Shown: piece after piece, positions 53,343-63,082 of the stretch | Layout of the letters: every line of letters starts with the position of its first letter | Position numbering within the stretch: position 1 is the stretch's first letter | Assembly: GCF_016612535.1 (NCBI RefSeq) | Contig: NZ_JAENXS010000001.1 | Coordinates: forward strand, 310,001-374,000 | Length of the DNA: 64,000 nucleotides | Origin: Bradyrhizobium diazoefficiens | Lineage (GTDB): Bacteria; Pseudomonadota; Alphaproteobacteria; Rhizobiales; Xanthobacteraceae | Direction: 5' to 3' | Made by a program: the position numbers and the translations under genes | Notes under the pieces: model-generated | Told to the model about the DNA's origin: nothing | What the model saw: only the letters and a program-made list of their open reading frames with translations | The model's database searches: none

Positions 53343-55211
53343 TCAGGCCGACCACTCCTCGCCCCAGACCTGGACGACGTGGCCGGGCGAGACTTCACGG
53401 TATTGCCGGACCGGCGGCTGGTAGTCGGGCGCGCGCACCGGGCTTCTGATCTCGTCGTTCGCGACCCCGCGCTTGGTGCCACGGCGCGAGGGATCTGGCA
53501 CCGGCACGGCAGCCATCAGCTTCTTCGTATAGGGATGCTGGGGATTGCCGAATACAGCTGCGCGCGGGCCGGTCTCGACGATCTCGCCGAGATACATCAC
53601 CGCGACGCGATGGCTCATCCGCTCCACCACCGCGATGTCATGGGAAATGAAGAGGTAGGCGAGCGCCATGCTGGCCTGAAGGTCGAGCATCAGATTGACG
53701 ACCTGCGCCTTGACCGAGACGTCGAGCGCCGAGACCGCTTCGTCCGCGACGATCAGTTTTGGTCCGAGCGCGAGCGCCCGCGCGATGCAGATGCGCTGGC
53801 GCTGACCGCCGGAGAATTCGTGCGGAAAGCGCGCGGCCATGTCGGTGGTGAGACCGACGCGAACGAGCAGGTCGGCGACCTGCTCGCGCGCTTGCGACGC
53901 CGTGGCGAGCCCATTGGCGAGCAGCGGGGCCGCAATCGCCGTTCCCACCGACATCCGTGGATTGAGGCTTGCGAACGGATCCTGAAACACGATCTGCATA
54001 TGCTTGCGGAAGCCGCGCAAGGTGCGGCCGTTCATGGCGAGCACGTCCTGGCCGTCGATCAGGACGGTGCCGGCGTTCGGCTCAGTCAGCTTGAGAATCG
54101 AGCGGCCGGTGGTCGACTTGCCACAACCGGATTCGCCGACCAGCGCCAGCGTCTCGCCGGCACGCAGAGTGAAGGAGATGTTCTCGACCGCGTGGACGCG
54201 GCCCGAGAGCTTGCCGAAAATGCCTGAGCGGATCGGAAAGCGCGTCGTGAGATTTGACACCTCCAACAGCGGCCGCTCGGCGATCGAGACCGTATCCGGC
54301 GTCTCCGTCGGTTCGTCCGAGGTGCCCGTCACCTTGTCGACGATCGGAAAACGCATCGGCCGCACGCGGCCGTCCATCGAACCGAGCCGCGGCACGGCTG
54401 CGAGCAGTGCGCGCGTGTAGGGATGCGAGGGCGCGGCGAAGATACGCGAGGTCGTGTCGGTCTCCACCGCCTGCCCGCCATACATCACGACGGTGCGGTC
54501 CGCGATCTCGGCGACCACGCCCATGTCGTGGGTGATGAAGAGGATCGACATCCCCTCCTCCTGCTGGAGCTGCTTCAAGAGTTCCAGGATCTGGGCCTGG
54601 ATTGTGACGTCGAGCGCCGTGGTTGGCTCGTCCGCGATCAGGAGTTTTGGTTTGCAGGCGAGCGCCATCGCGATCATCACACGCTGGCGCATGCCGCCGG
54701 AGAAGCGATGCGGATGCTCGTGAAAGCGCGATTTCGCCGCGGGAATCCGGACGCGGTCGAGCAGACGGATGGTCTCGGCCTCGGCCGCCGCCGGCGACAG
54801 GCCGCGATGCTGGATCAGAGCTTCCGCAATCTGGAAACCGATGGTGAGCACCGGATTGAGGCTCGTCATCGGTTCCTGGAAGATCATGGCGACGTCGTTG
54901 CCGCGGATATCTTTCATATCAGCTTCAGGCAGCGTCAGCAGGTCGCGGCCGGCAAGCGTGACGCGACCCTCGACACAACCGCTCTCCTTCGGAACGAGCC
55001 GCATGATCGAGAGCGCGGTGACGCTCTTGCCCGAGCCGGACTCGCCGACGATCGCCACGGTCTCCCGAGGCGCGATGTCGAACGAGACGTTGCGAACCAC
55101 GGGAATCCATTGCCGCTCGCGCATGAAGGACGTGGTGAGGCCGGCAACCGACAACACCGGCGCCTGCGCCTCGGCTGCGACTTGGTCAGGTACGCTTGCG
55201 CCGATGTTCAT
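53343..55211 (-). CDS. Fused double ATPase of a peptide-type ABC importer (DppD-DppF)
   Basis: 622 residues: two complete ABC ATPase domains in one chain, where most systems use two proteins. Domain 1: [44 protein letters not shown]. Domain 2 (from about residue 330): [44 protein letters not shown]. Both oligopeptide-type C-terminal signatures ([28 protein letters not shown]) are present. Last gene of the operon. Confidence 0.93.
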   Translation of the reverse strand: MNIGASVPDQVAAEAQAPVLSVAGLTTSFMRERQWIPVVRNVSFDIAPRETVAIVGESGSGKSVTALSIMRLVPKESGCVEGRVTLAGRDLLTLPEADMKDIRGNDVAMIFQEPMTSLNPVLTIGFQIAEALIQHRGLSPAAAEAETIRLLDRVRIPAAKSRFHEHPHRFSGGMRQRVMIAMALACKPKLLIADEPTTALDVTIQAQILELLKQLQQEEGMSILFITHDMGVVAEIADRTVVMYGGQAVETDTTSRIFAAPSHPYTRALLAAVPRLGSMDGRVRPMRFPIVDKVTGTSDEPTETPDTVSIAERPLLEVSNLTTRFPIRSGIFGKLSGRVHAVENISFTLRAGETLALVGESGCGKSTTGRSILKLTEPNAGTVLIDGQDVLAMNGRTLRGFRKHMQIVFQDPFASLNPRMSVGTAIAAPLLANGLATASQAREQVADLLVRVGLTTDMAARFPHEFSGGQRQRICIARALALGPKLIVADEAVSALDVSVKAQVVNLMLDLQASMALAYLFISHDIAVVERMSHRVAVMYLGEIVETGPRAAVFGNPQHPYTKKLMAAVPVPDPSRRGTKRGVANDEIRSPVRAPDYQPPVRQYREVSPGHVVQVWGEEWSA

Positions 55212-55220
55212 GCGAATGTC

Positions 55221-56147
55221 CTAATAGCCGCGACTACGATCGACGCACCCGGGCAGCTCTTCGCCGCGGCGGTGACGTGCGATGACGTCGAGCACGTAGT
55301 CGACGGCGGTGTCCGGGCTCGTCATGCTGGCATTGTGCGGCGTCAGCAGGATGCGCGGATGGCTCCAGAACGGATGGCCCGCGGGCAGCGGCTCGGGATC
55401 GGTGACGTCGAGCACCGCACCCGACAGCGCGCCGCTGTCGAGCGCTGCGAGAAAATCGGCTTCGACGAGATGCGGGCCACGCCCGACATTGACGAGGGAA
55501 GCGCCGCGCGGCAGGCGTGCGAACAGGTCTGCGTTCAGGATGCCGCGCGTATCGTCGGTCAAGGGCAGCAGGCAGATGAGAATGTCGGTCTGCGCGAGGA
55601 AGTCGGGCAATTTATCGATGCCCGCATAACAGGTGACGCCCTTGATCTCGCGCGGCGAGCGGTTCCAGCCTAGAAGCGGAAAACCGAACGCCTTGAAGCG
55701 TTCGAGCACGGCCTGGCCGAGCTGGCCAAGCCCCATCACGCCGACACGGCGCCGCTTCGCCGGCGTGATGCGGATCTCGCGCCAGACCTGTTCCTTCTGC
55801 AGAGAGATGAAGTCGAGAAGGTCGCGATGCAGGGCGAGCACGGACATGGTGACGTATTCGACCATGGTCTCGGCGATGCCGGGCTCCAGCATGCGAACGA
55901 GCGGGATGTGCAGTGGAACTCTTGTGGCGTCGAACTGATCGACACCGGCACCGACCGAAAAGACCAGCTCGAGATTGGGGAACGTCGCGGCGATGTCGTC
56001 CGGCGGCACCCACGCCACGAGGTAGCGAACATCCGCGGGATTGCCGATGTCGGGCCACAGCCGGAACGGCAGATGCGGCGCGCGCTCCGCGAAGAAGATC
56101 GCCCACTCCGCGCCGCGCACCATGTTGGCCTTGTAGAGAACCGTCAT
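55221..56147 (-). CDS. GhrA-like glyoxylate/hydroxypyruvate reductase
   Basis: 308 residues: Rossmann GVMGLGQLGQAVLERF near residue 145, catalytic RGPHLVEADFLAAL and the His in LLTPHNASMTSPD. GhrA-type enzymes reduce glyoxylate, hydroxypyruvate or other 2-oxoacids. Within the operon it would reduce the 2-oxoacid made by the amino-acid oxidase to a 2-hydroxyacid. Nine bases separate it from the ATPase gene. Confidence 0.9.
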   Translation of the reverse strand: MTVLYKANMVRGAEWAIFFAERAPHLPFRLWPDIGNPADVRYLVAWVPPDDIAATFPNLELVFSVGAGVDQFDATRVPLHIPLVRMLEPGIAETMVEYVTMSVLALHRDLLDFISLQKEQVWREIRITPAKRRRVGVMGLGQLGQAVLERFKAFGFPLLGWNRSPREIKGVTCYAGIDKLPDFLAQTDILICLLPLTDDTRGILNADLFARLPRGASLVNVGRGPHLVEADFLAALDSGALSGAVLDVTDPEPLPAGHPFWSHPRILLTPHNASMTSPDTAVDYVLDVIARHRRGEELPGCVDRSRGY

Positions 56148-56160
56148 GCCGCGAGCGCCC

Positions 56161-57489
56161 CTAGAACGGGCTGACCGGCGCGAGCCGCCGGCCGTCGATC
56201 ATGCGCTTGTGGCTGTAGGCCGCGGGATCGACCAGCGGCGTCGAGCCCGTCACGATGTCGGCGGCGAGCTTGCCGGCCGCGGGACCGATGCCAAAGCCGT
56301 GGCCGGAGAAACCGGTCGCGAGGAAGAAGCCGGGCAGCGCGTCGACCGGAGAGATCACGGGAATGGTGTCGGGCGTGCAGTCGATGGTGCCGCCCCAGGC
56401 TTCTGCGATCTCGATGTCCTTCAATTCCGGGTTCGATTTGATCAGCGCGGCGAGTGCCGCATTGACCAGCGACATGTCCGGTGCGGGATCGCGCACGCGC
56501 TCCGTCTCGAAGGGCGACGGCTTGTCGAAGCCCCAGCTGGTGCCGCGCACGATCTGGTCGAAGAACGACTTGCCGAACGATATCTTCAAGCCATTGCGGC
56601 GATGCAAATAGGTCGGCCAGAAGGTGCGGGCGTAGCGGAACAGATCGGGCGAGAGCTCGACCGTGCCACGGTTGCGCAGCGCGAGTGTGAAGCCGCCGTC
56701 GAGGCGGCGACGAATGCAGTAGAAATCGGTGCCGAGCGCGCCGGAGGTGATCTCCGGGCCCGGCGTGGTCCGGCATGCGGTGGCGTTGACGAGGCCGATC
56801 GGCAGCTCGATGCCGTGGCGGCGGCAAAACAGCGACGACCATGCGCCGCCCGACAGCAGCACGGATTGCGTACGAATGGTGCCCTTCTCGGTGACGACGG
56901 CACTGACGCGTCCGCCTTGCGTCTCCAGCCCGCGCGCGGCGCAGCCCTGATGGATCGTGACGGAGTGCTTTCGCGCGGCGGTGGCAAGCGCCGGCACCGC
57001 CATCGACGGCTCGGCGCGTCCGTCGCTCGGCGTATGCAGGCCGCCGACCCATTTGTCGGTATTGCCGGGCATGCGCTCGGCGATCTCGGCCGGCGTCAGG
57101 ACGGTCGAATGCACCTGCATCTCGCGTGCCATCGCCGCCCAGCGCTCCCAGCTCGCAAGCTCGTCCTTGCTCTTGGTCAGGAACAGCACGCCGGTGCGGC
57201 GGAAGCCGGCATCCACACCGGCATCGTTCTGCATGTCCTCCCACAGCCGCAGCGCCTCACGCGCCAACGGAATTTCCTCACGCGCGCGCCCCTGCTGACG
57301 GCACCAGCCCCAATTGCGGCTCGACTGCTCGCCGCCGACATGGCCCTTCTCGACCAGCGCGACGGAGAGGCCTTTCTTCGCGAGATGATAGGCCGCGGAG
57401 ACGCCGATGACGCCGCCGCCGATGACGACGACGTCCACCTGCGCCGGCAGGCGTTCGTCGCTGTTTATACGATTGAGCGGCGGGGACAT
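56161..57489 (-). CDS. FAD-dependent amino acid oxidase (DAO family)
   Basis: 442 residues. FAD-binding VVIGGGVIGVSAAYHLAKKGLS (about residues 21-43), GEQSSRNWGWCRQQGRA-like segment, and a C-terminal FSGHGFGIGPAAGKLAADI loop. The family oxidises amines or D-amino acids to imines; the NWGWCRQQ motif is seen in enzymes of imported peptides or opines. Close to the transporter genes, so its substrate is probably imported by the same operon. Confidence 0.9.
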   Translation of the reverse strand: MSPPLNRINSDERLPAQVDVVVIGGGVIGVSAAYHLAKKGLSVALVEKGHVGGEQSSRNWGWCRQQGRAREEIPLAREALRLWEDMQNDAGVDAGFRRTGVLFLTKSKDELASWERWAAMAREMQVHSTVLTPAEIAERMPGNTDKWVGGLHTPSDGRAEPSMAVPALATAARKHSVTIHQGCAARGLETQGGRVSAVVTEKGTIRTQSVLLSGGAWSSLFCRRHGIELPIGLVNATACRTTPGPEITSGALGTDFYCIRRRLDGGFTLALRNRGTVELSPDLFRYARTFWPTYLHRRNGLKISFGKSFFDQIVRGTSWGFDKPSPFETERVRDPAPDMSLVNAALAALIKSNPELKDIEIAEAWGGTIDCTPDTIPVISPVDALPGFFLATGFSGHGFGIGPAAGKLAADIVTGSTPLVDPAAYSHKRMIDGRRLAPVSPF

Positions 57490-57547
57490 GGGACACTCCA
57501 GATATTCAGTTCGATCGAAGCAAATTGGCTCGTCATGTGTTTGCAGA

Positions 57548-58423
57548 TCATGGGATGTTCATCCGCGGGTCGAGCGCGTCGCGCAGGCCGTCACCGAGGA
57601 AGTTGAAGCTCGTCACCGCGAGCGTGATGGCGAGGCCCGGCGCAATCGCGAGCCACGGCGCGCTGGTGAGATAGATCTGCGCGTTGTTGAGCATGTTGCC
57701 CCAGCTGGCGGCCGGCGGCTGGATGCCGTAGCCGAGATAGCTGACGTAGGATTCGAGCAGGATCGCCTTGGCGACGTTGAGCGTCGCCGCCACCACGATC
57801 GGTGCCATCGCGTTGGGCACGAGCTCGCGGAACATGATCCGCAGGTTCGACGAACCGAAGGCGAGCGCCGCCACTGCAAACTCGCGTTCGCGCAGCGAGC
57901 GGACCTGGGCTTCGACGACGCGCGCCACCGCCATCCAGGCGGTGGCCGCGATCAGCACCGTGGTGGTGACAGGGCCCGGTTCGGTCAGCGCCGCGAGCGC
58001 GAGCAGCAGGAAGATCGTCGGAAAGCACAGCACGGCGTCGACGAGCCGCATCAGGACCGCGCCAACCGCGCCGCCATAGAAGCCGGCGAAGGCGCCAACC
58101 ACGATGCCGACTGCCATCGCGATCACCATCGCGACGATGCCGATCGACAGCGAGATGCGCCCGCCCATCACCAGCCGCGCCAGCACGTCGCGGCCGAGTT
58201 CGTCCGTACCGAGAATATGCGCGCCGGAAAGCGGCGGCGCGAACCGCTTCAGGATATCGATATAGGTGTCGTCGAATGGCAGGAGATAAGGGCCGAGGAC
58301 CGAGCCGAAGACGAGCACCAGAATGATGACGGCGCCCGCGAGCGCGAGCCGATGCCGGCGGAATCGCCGCCACGCGGCCTGGCCGGGCGCGGGCTGGACA
58401 GTCGAGAGCGTCGCGGTCGTCAT
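57548..58423 (-). CDS. ABC transporter permease, DppC-like
   Basis: 291 residues, five or six helices with a long N-terminal cytoplasmic part; EAA motif FRELVPNAMAPIVVAATLNV near residue 190. Pairs with the DppB-like permease encoded 3 bases upstream. The operon order dppA-dppB-dppC is the usual one; the ATPase is the unusual fused form. Confidence 0.93.
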   Translation of the reverse strand: MTTATLSTVQPAPGQAAWRRFRRHRLALAGAVIILVLVFGSVLGPYLLPFDDTYIDILKRFAPPLSGAHILGTDELGRDVLARLVMGGRISLSIGIVAMVIAMAVGIVVGAFAGFYGGAVGAVLMRLVDAVLCFPTIFLLLALAALTEPGPVTTTVLIAATAWMAVARVVEAQVRSLREREFAVAALAFGSSNLRIMFRELVPNAMAPIVVAATLNVAKAILLESYVSYLGYGIQPPAASWGNMLNNAQIYLTSAPWLAIAPGLAITLAVTSFNFLGDGLRDALDPRMNIP

Positions 58424-58426
58424 CGC

Positions 58427-59377
58427 CTAGCCCACCCGGATGCGCGGATCGACGACGGCATAGAGGATGTCTGCGAGCAGCGAGCCGATCAGCACCATCA
58501 TCGCCGAGAACATCAGGATGCCCATCACCACGGGGTAGTCGCGGTAGCCGATGGAATCGAGGAACAGACGTCCCATGCCCGGCCAGGTGAACACGGTCTC
58601 GGCGACCAGCGCACCGCCGAGCAGCGTCGGAAACTGAAGGCCAGCAACCGTGATCATCGGAAGCATCGCGTTGCGAAGCGCGTGCACGGTCAGGATGCGC
58701 CATTCCGGCATGCCCTTTGCGCGCGCGGTGCGGATGTAGTCGTGATTGATGACCTCCAGCATGGAGGAGCGCATGAAGCGGCCCCACATCGCGGTCTCGA
58801 CCAGGGCCAGCACCATCGCTGGCGCAATCAGATGATGCAGCAGATCGAGGAAAGAGCCGTCGCCGACGGTCTCGCGGTTGCCGGCTGGCAGCCAGCCGAG
58901 CGTCACCGAGAACACGTAGATGGTGACGAGGCCGAACCAGAAGGTCGGGATCGACAGCGCGATCATGGCGCCGACCGTTGCAAGCGTATCGAACAGCGAG
59001 TATCGCCGCAGCGCGCCGAGGATGCCGATCCAGCAGCCGAGCAGCACCGCGATGATGGTCGCCGTCGCCATCAGCTCCAGGGTGGCGCCGAGATGTGAGG
59101 AGATCACCGACAGCACCGCCTCGCCGTCGCGATAGGACTTGCCCCAATCGCCTTTCAGCATGCGGCCGAACCAGTCGAGATACTGGATCGGCAGCGGACG
59201 ATCGAGCCCGAGCTGTTTGCTGACGCGGTCGAGATCCTCCTGCGTCATCTGCGCCGAGGCGGCGTATTGCGAGAGCGGACCGCCGGGCGCCAGATGCAGG
59301 ATGGCGAAGCCGATTGCGGAGACGATCACCAGCAGCATGACCGCTTGCGCCAGGCGATTGGCGATGTAACGGGCCAT
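58427..59377 (-). CDS. ABC transporter permease, DppB-like
   Basis: 316 residues with six helices, MARYIANRLAQAVMLLVIVS at the N-terminus and the EAA motif RAKGMPEWRILTVHALRNAM near 225. Starts 27 bases after the binding-protein gene, so it is cotranscribed. Together with DppC it forms the membrane channel. Confidence 0.94.
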   Translation of the reverse strand: MARYIANRLAQAVMLLVIVSAIGFAILHLAPGGPLSQYAASAQMTQEDLDRVSKQLGLDRPLPIQYLDWFGRMLKGDWGKSYRDGEAVLSVISSHLGATLELMATATIIAVLLGCWIGILGALRRYSLFDTLATVGAMIALSIPTFWFGLVTIYVFSVTLGWLPAGNRETVGDGSFLDLLHHLIAPAMVLALVETAMWGRFMRSSMLEVINHDYIRTARAKGMPEWRILTVHALRNAMLPMITVAGLQFPTLLGGALVAETVFTWPGMGRLFLDSIGYRDYPVVMGILMFSAMMVLIGSLLADILYAVVDPRIRVG

Positions 59378-59404
59378 GTCAGGCGATCCAGCGCGCCGGA
59401 TGCA

Positions 59405-61096
59405 TCAGGCCCAGTACCATTCGCGGATGTTCCAGCAATTGATCGAGGTGTTGATGTTGGGACGGAAGCCTTGCAGTCCCTCCTTCACGCCCTCGGCGAT
59501 GAAGCCCTGGAACAGCGGCAGGATCGCGAGGTCGTTGCGGATGAGCTTTTGCAGGTCGCCATAGGTGGTCTTGCGCTGGGCGAGATCGAATTGCTTGGCG
59601 CCTTGCGCGAGCAGCCGATCCGCCTCCGCGCTCTGGTATTGATAAGTGTTGTAACCGCGGCCGCCCTTGGCTGGGATAGCGCCGGAGCCGAAGCGCGGCG
59701 TCACGTCGGGATCGCTGCCGAGCATGAAGTTCACGCCCACGATCACCGAGTTGAACTTCGACTGCTGCCAGAAGTCGCCCCAGATCACGGCGGCCGGCAT
59801 GTTGTTGACGCGCATGGTCGCACCGATCGCGCGCCAATCCTGGATCAGGAGCTGCTGGGTCTGCTCGCGCACCGCATTGCCTGAGGTCGTCGAGTTGGCG
59901 AATTCGAGCTTGACGCCCCCCTTCTCGCGCACGCCACTGGTGCCGCGAACCCAACCGGCCGCATCGAGCAGCGCATTGGCTTTGGTCGGATCGTATTTGT
60001 GCTGCGGCAGCCCCTGCTGGAACGACCACGCCTGCTGCGGCACGAAGCTCTCGGTCTGCGTCGGCAGGCCGTAGTTCAGCGTATCGATGATCGCCTGCTT
60101 GTTGATGGCGAGGTAGAGCGCCTCGCGCACCGCGCGGTCGGCGAAGGGGCCGAATTCCAGGTTCGGCGCGATGTGCTCCACCGACGATGTCGCCGAGACG
60201 ACGATCTTGTGCCCCTTCAGCGTCTTCGCCTCCTGGACGAAGTTCGGCAGGATGCCTTGCAGGCCGGTGTAATCGACCTGGCCGGTGCGGAACTGCGTGT
60301 AGAGCACGGTGAGGTCGGGGATGTATTTGAAGACCACGCGTTCGACGTACGGCCCCTTGCCGTGGTAGCCGGTGTGGGCATTGAGCAGGATGTGGTCGCC
60401 GGGCACGCGCTCGCCCCAGCGGAACGGCCCGGTGCCGACAGGCGCATTGTGGAACGGCGACGAATTCGGGTCGGACACCTTCTCCAGGATGTGCTTTGGC
60501 ACGATGAAGGTGAGCGATCCCAGGATGGACATGTAAGGCGAGTACGCCGCCTCCATGCGCCAGTGAATCTCGTCGGCCGCAACGACCTTGATGTCCTTGA
60601 CCAGGCTGTGGCCGACGCGACTGCGTGCGCGGAAGTCCGGATTGTTGATCAGGTCGAGCGAGAATTTGACGTCATCGGCCGTGAAGGCCGTGCCGTCGTG
60701 CCATTTCACGTCGCTGCGCAGCTTGATCTTCCAGGTCAGGCCGTCGGCCGATAGGCCGCCGTTCTCGATGGTGGGGACTTCGCGCGCAAGGTCGGGAACG
60801 AATTTTCCGTCGGGATCGATGAACCAGAGCGGCGAGAACACCTGCCACCAGACGCCTTGGTCGACCTCGATGCCGGGCATCAAGGGATGGAAGACGGTCG
60901 GCTCCTGCGACAGCGCCGCAATCACCTGCCCGCCTGGCTTGTCCGGTGGATTACCCGGACGCTCGGTCTGTGCAAAGGCGTTGCCTGCAAGGCTCCATCC
61001 TGCCGCGGCGCCTGCGCCGAGCTGGAAGAACTGACGGCGATTCGGAATGCCGAGATGCAGTGCCCCAACGCCGAATTTCCCGGTGTCGTCCGCCAT
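59405..61096 (-). CDS. Peptide-type ABC binding protein with a twin-arginine-like signal
   Basis: 563 residues from the ATG at 61096. The N-terminus reads IPNRRQFFQLGAGAAAGWSL, an RRxFF motif and hydrophobic core typical of Tat rather than Sec export. The rest is SBP_bac_5 family (VWWQVFSPLWFIDPDGKFVP, LTWKIKLRSDVKWHDGTAFT). First gene of the operon; a divergent regulator lies 206 bases away with an AT-rich inverted repeat between. Confidence 0.92.
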   Translation of the reverse strand: MADDTGKFGVGALHLGIPNRRQFFQLGAGAAAGWSLAGNAFAQTERPGNPPDKPGGQVIAALSQEPTVFHPLMPGIEVDQGVWWQVFSPLWFIDPDGKFVPDLAREVPTIENGGLSADGLTWKIKLRSDVKWHDGTAFTADDVKFSLDLINNPDFRARSRVGHSLVKDIKVVAADEIHWRMEAAYSPYMSILGSLTFIVPKHILEKVSDPNSSPFHNAPVGTGPFRWGERVPGDHILLNAHTGYHGKGPYVERVVFKYIPDLTVLYTQFRTGQVDYTGLQGILPNFVQEAKTLKGHKIVVSATSSVEHIAPNLEFGPFADRAVREALYLAINKQAIIDTLNYGLPTQTESFVPQQAWSFQQGLPQHKYDPTKANALLDAAGWVRGTSGVREKGGVKLEFANSTTSGNAVREQTQQLLIQDWRAIGATMRVNNMPAAVIWGDFWQQSKFNSVIVGVNFMLGSDPDVTPRFGSGAIPAKGGRGYNTYQYQSAEADRLLAQGAKQFDLAQRKTTYGDLQKLIRNDLAILPLFQGFIAEGVKEGLQGFRPNINTSINCWNIREWYWA

Positions 61097-61180
61097 GACC
61101 ACTCTCCGTTTTCGCACGCGGCACCGTCTCCCGCGTCCCGAAACCCCGGCAAAGGGACAGGAGTGGGCTTTAGTGCTTCT

Positions 61181-61200
61181 AAATTTTTCAGCCAAAATTT
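61181..61200. promoter_or_regulatory. AT-rich 20-base inverted repeat between the transporter operon and its regulator
   Basis: AAATTTT and AAAATTT are exact complements with a TCAGCC spacer. It lies in the 206-base divergent gap, 85 bases from the transporter start and 103 bases from the regulator start, the position expected for an operator bound by the HTH-cupin protein. Confidence 0.55.
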
Positions 61201-61302
61201 CATCACGACTAAATACAGCTGTCAATCACCTTGCTAAGATGCGCGACCATTTCACACCGCAGCCGGCCATTCCGGCGGCGAGATCATGCACGGGAGAGCG
61301 AC

Positions 61303-61935
61303 ATGGACGGTCGCGGCAACACCAACGGACCGAAGGGCGTCCCGACGATCGAGGCCGACGGTGCGATCGACCAGCGCCTCGGCGAGACGGTGCGGCTGCT
61401 GCGTCAGCGCGCCGGCCTCTCGATCCAGGACGTCGCCACCAGGACCGGCCTCTCCAACGGCATGATCAGCCAGCTCGAACGCGCGCGCGCGATGCCGTCG
61501 ATCCGCACGCTGCGCCTGCTCAGCATCGCGCTCGAGGTTCCCATCTCCTACTTCTTCGAAACAACCGATACCGCCGATGTGCAGCAGTACATCGTGCGCA
61601 AGAACAGTCGGCGGCTGTTGCGGCTCACCGCCAGCGGCGTCGTCAAGGAGGCGCTGACGCCCGAAGGCAAAGGCCAGCTCGAGCTCTACGAGCTGACGCT
61701 CAATCCCGGCGCCTCGTCCGGCACCGACTTTCTGCAACACACCGGCGAGAAGGCCGGCTACATCCTCTCCGGCAGCCTGCGGCTTTGGCTCGACAACCAG
61801 GCGCATGTGCTCGAGGCCGGCGACAGTTTTCGTTTTCCGAGCATCGTGCCGCACATGTTCGACAACCCGACCCAGCAGGCCGCGCGCGTGATCTGGGTCA
61901 CGACGTTGCAGCAGACCGATTCGCCGGCAGGTTGA
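61303..61935 (+). CDS. HTH-cupin transcriptional regulator (PuuR-like)
   Basis: 210 residues from the ATG at 61303. N-terminal Xre-type HTH (RLGETVRLLRQRAGLSIQDV, ATRTGLSNGMISQLERARAM) and a C-terminal cupin barrel (LTLNPGASSGTDFLQHTGEK, AGDSFRFPSIVPHMFDNPTQ). Such proteins sense amines or amino acids and repress catabolic operons. Divergent from the transporter-oxidase operon, so it most likely controls it. Confidence 0.92.
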   Translation: MDGRGNTNGPKGVPTIEADGAIDQRLGETVRLLRQRAGLSIQDVATRTGLSNGMISQLERARAMPSIRTLRLLSIALEVPISYFFETTDTADVQQYIVRKNSRRLLRLTASGVVKEALTPEGKGQLELYELTLNPGASSGTDFLQHTGEKAGYILSGSLRLWLDNQAHVLEAGDSFRFPSIVPHMFDNPTQQAARVIWVTTLQQTDSPAG

Positions 61936-61964
61936 GCCCCGCGGAACGCCCGCGCCCCGATAAC

Positions 61965-62560
61965 GCCGGAAGTTGCCCTCGACCTCGCCGCAGAGAGTCG
62001 AAGAAGGCCGCGGCACGACATTCACGATCTATCTGCCGAAGGCCGAGACCAGCGCCCTTCGCCCCGCAGGCTATGACGCGCGCAAGATCGTGCGTGGAAC
62101 GGAGACCATCCTCTGCGTCGAGGACGACCGCGGCGTCCGCCGATACGTCACGGGTGCAGCTGAAAAGCCCCGGCTACAAGGTCGTCCCTGCCGCCAGCGC
62201 GACCGAAGCGCTTGCCATCGCCGCCGACGGCACGCCGTTCGACCTGCTGTTCACCGACACCGTGATGCCCGGCGGCATCAACGGGCGCGAGCTCGCCGAG
62301 CAGATGGTGGCGGCGCGGCCCTCGCTCCGGGTGCTATTCACGTCGGGCTACGCCCACGACTCCCAGCACGCACCAGGAGGCATCACCATGGGTGCGCCGC
62401 TGCTGACCAAACTCTATCGCTAGGCCGAGCTCGCACGCATGCTGCGCCGCTCGCTCGACACCGCCGTCGATGCCGCGGGAGACCAGATCCCGACGCCCTA
62501 TTCGGTGCAGGCCGAGCTGGAAGGCTTTTTGCGCAAGCAGTCGTCGGATCGCGACGGCTA
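61965..62560 (+). pseudogene. Decayed hybrid sensor kinase/receiver gene
   Basis: One frame from about 61990 reads VEEGRGTTFTIYLPKAE and ILCVEDDRGVRRYVT, the end of a kinase ATPase domain and the start of a receiver. Near 62150 the reading continues in another frame as VQLKSPGYKVVPAASATEAL, LLFTDTVMPGGINGRELAEQ and RVLFTSGYAHDS, then LLTKLYR-stop-AELARMLRRSL: an in-frame TAG at 62421-62423 replaces the usual Lys. A frameshift plus this stop make it a pseudogene. The 5' part of the kinase is missing. Confidence 0.8.
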
Positions 62561-62631
62561 GCGCGGATGGACTCCGCACCGAGCCTGGGCAACACTCCGG
62601 TAGAGCCGGAATTTCCCAATGGAGGCGAGCC

Positions 62632-63081
62632 ATGACGTCACTTGAAAAAGGCATTACCGCGAACGGCACCGGTTTTGGCGACAAGAGCTGGAACATCCTC
62701 GGCCAGGTCTATTTCCCCAAGGCCGTCGCCGAATCCACCTTCGCGTTCGAGACCAACAGCGAGCCCGGCCAGTTCGTGCCCGTACACATCCATCCGACCC
62801 AGGACGAGTTCATCCTGGTGCAGGAGGGCACGCTCGACCTCAAGCTCGACGGCCAATGGGTCAAGGCCCATGCCGGCGATCTCGTGCGCCTGCCGCGCGG
62901 CATCCCGCACGGTTATTTCAACAAATCCGACAAACCGGCCCGCGCGCTGTTCTGGGTCTCGCCAATGCAGAAGCTGGAAGCGCTGTTCACCCAGCTCCAC
63001 AATTTGACCGACCCGGCCGAGGTCGTGCGCATCTCGGCCCTGCATGAGGTCGACTTCCTGCCGCCGGAGGCCAACGACTAG
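62632..63081 (+). CDS. Cupin domain protein
   Basis: 149 residues from the ATG at 62632 (GGAGG upstream). Single cupin barrel with metal-binding His in PVHIHPTQDEFILVQEGTLD and a second motif GDLVRLPRGIPHGYFN. Could be an enzyme (oxygenase or isomerase) or a binding protein; the substrate is unknown. It stands alone between the pseudogene and the pilus gene. Confidence 0.87.
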   Translation: MTSLEKGITANGTGFGDKSWNILGQVYFPKAVAESTFAFETNSEPGQFVPVHIHPTQDEFILVQEGTLDLKLDGQWVKAHAGDLVRLPRGIPHGYFNKSDKPARALFWVSPMQKLEALFTQLHNLTDPAEVVRISALHEVDFLPPEAND

Positions 63082-63082
63082 G

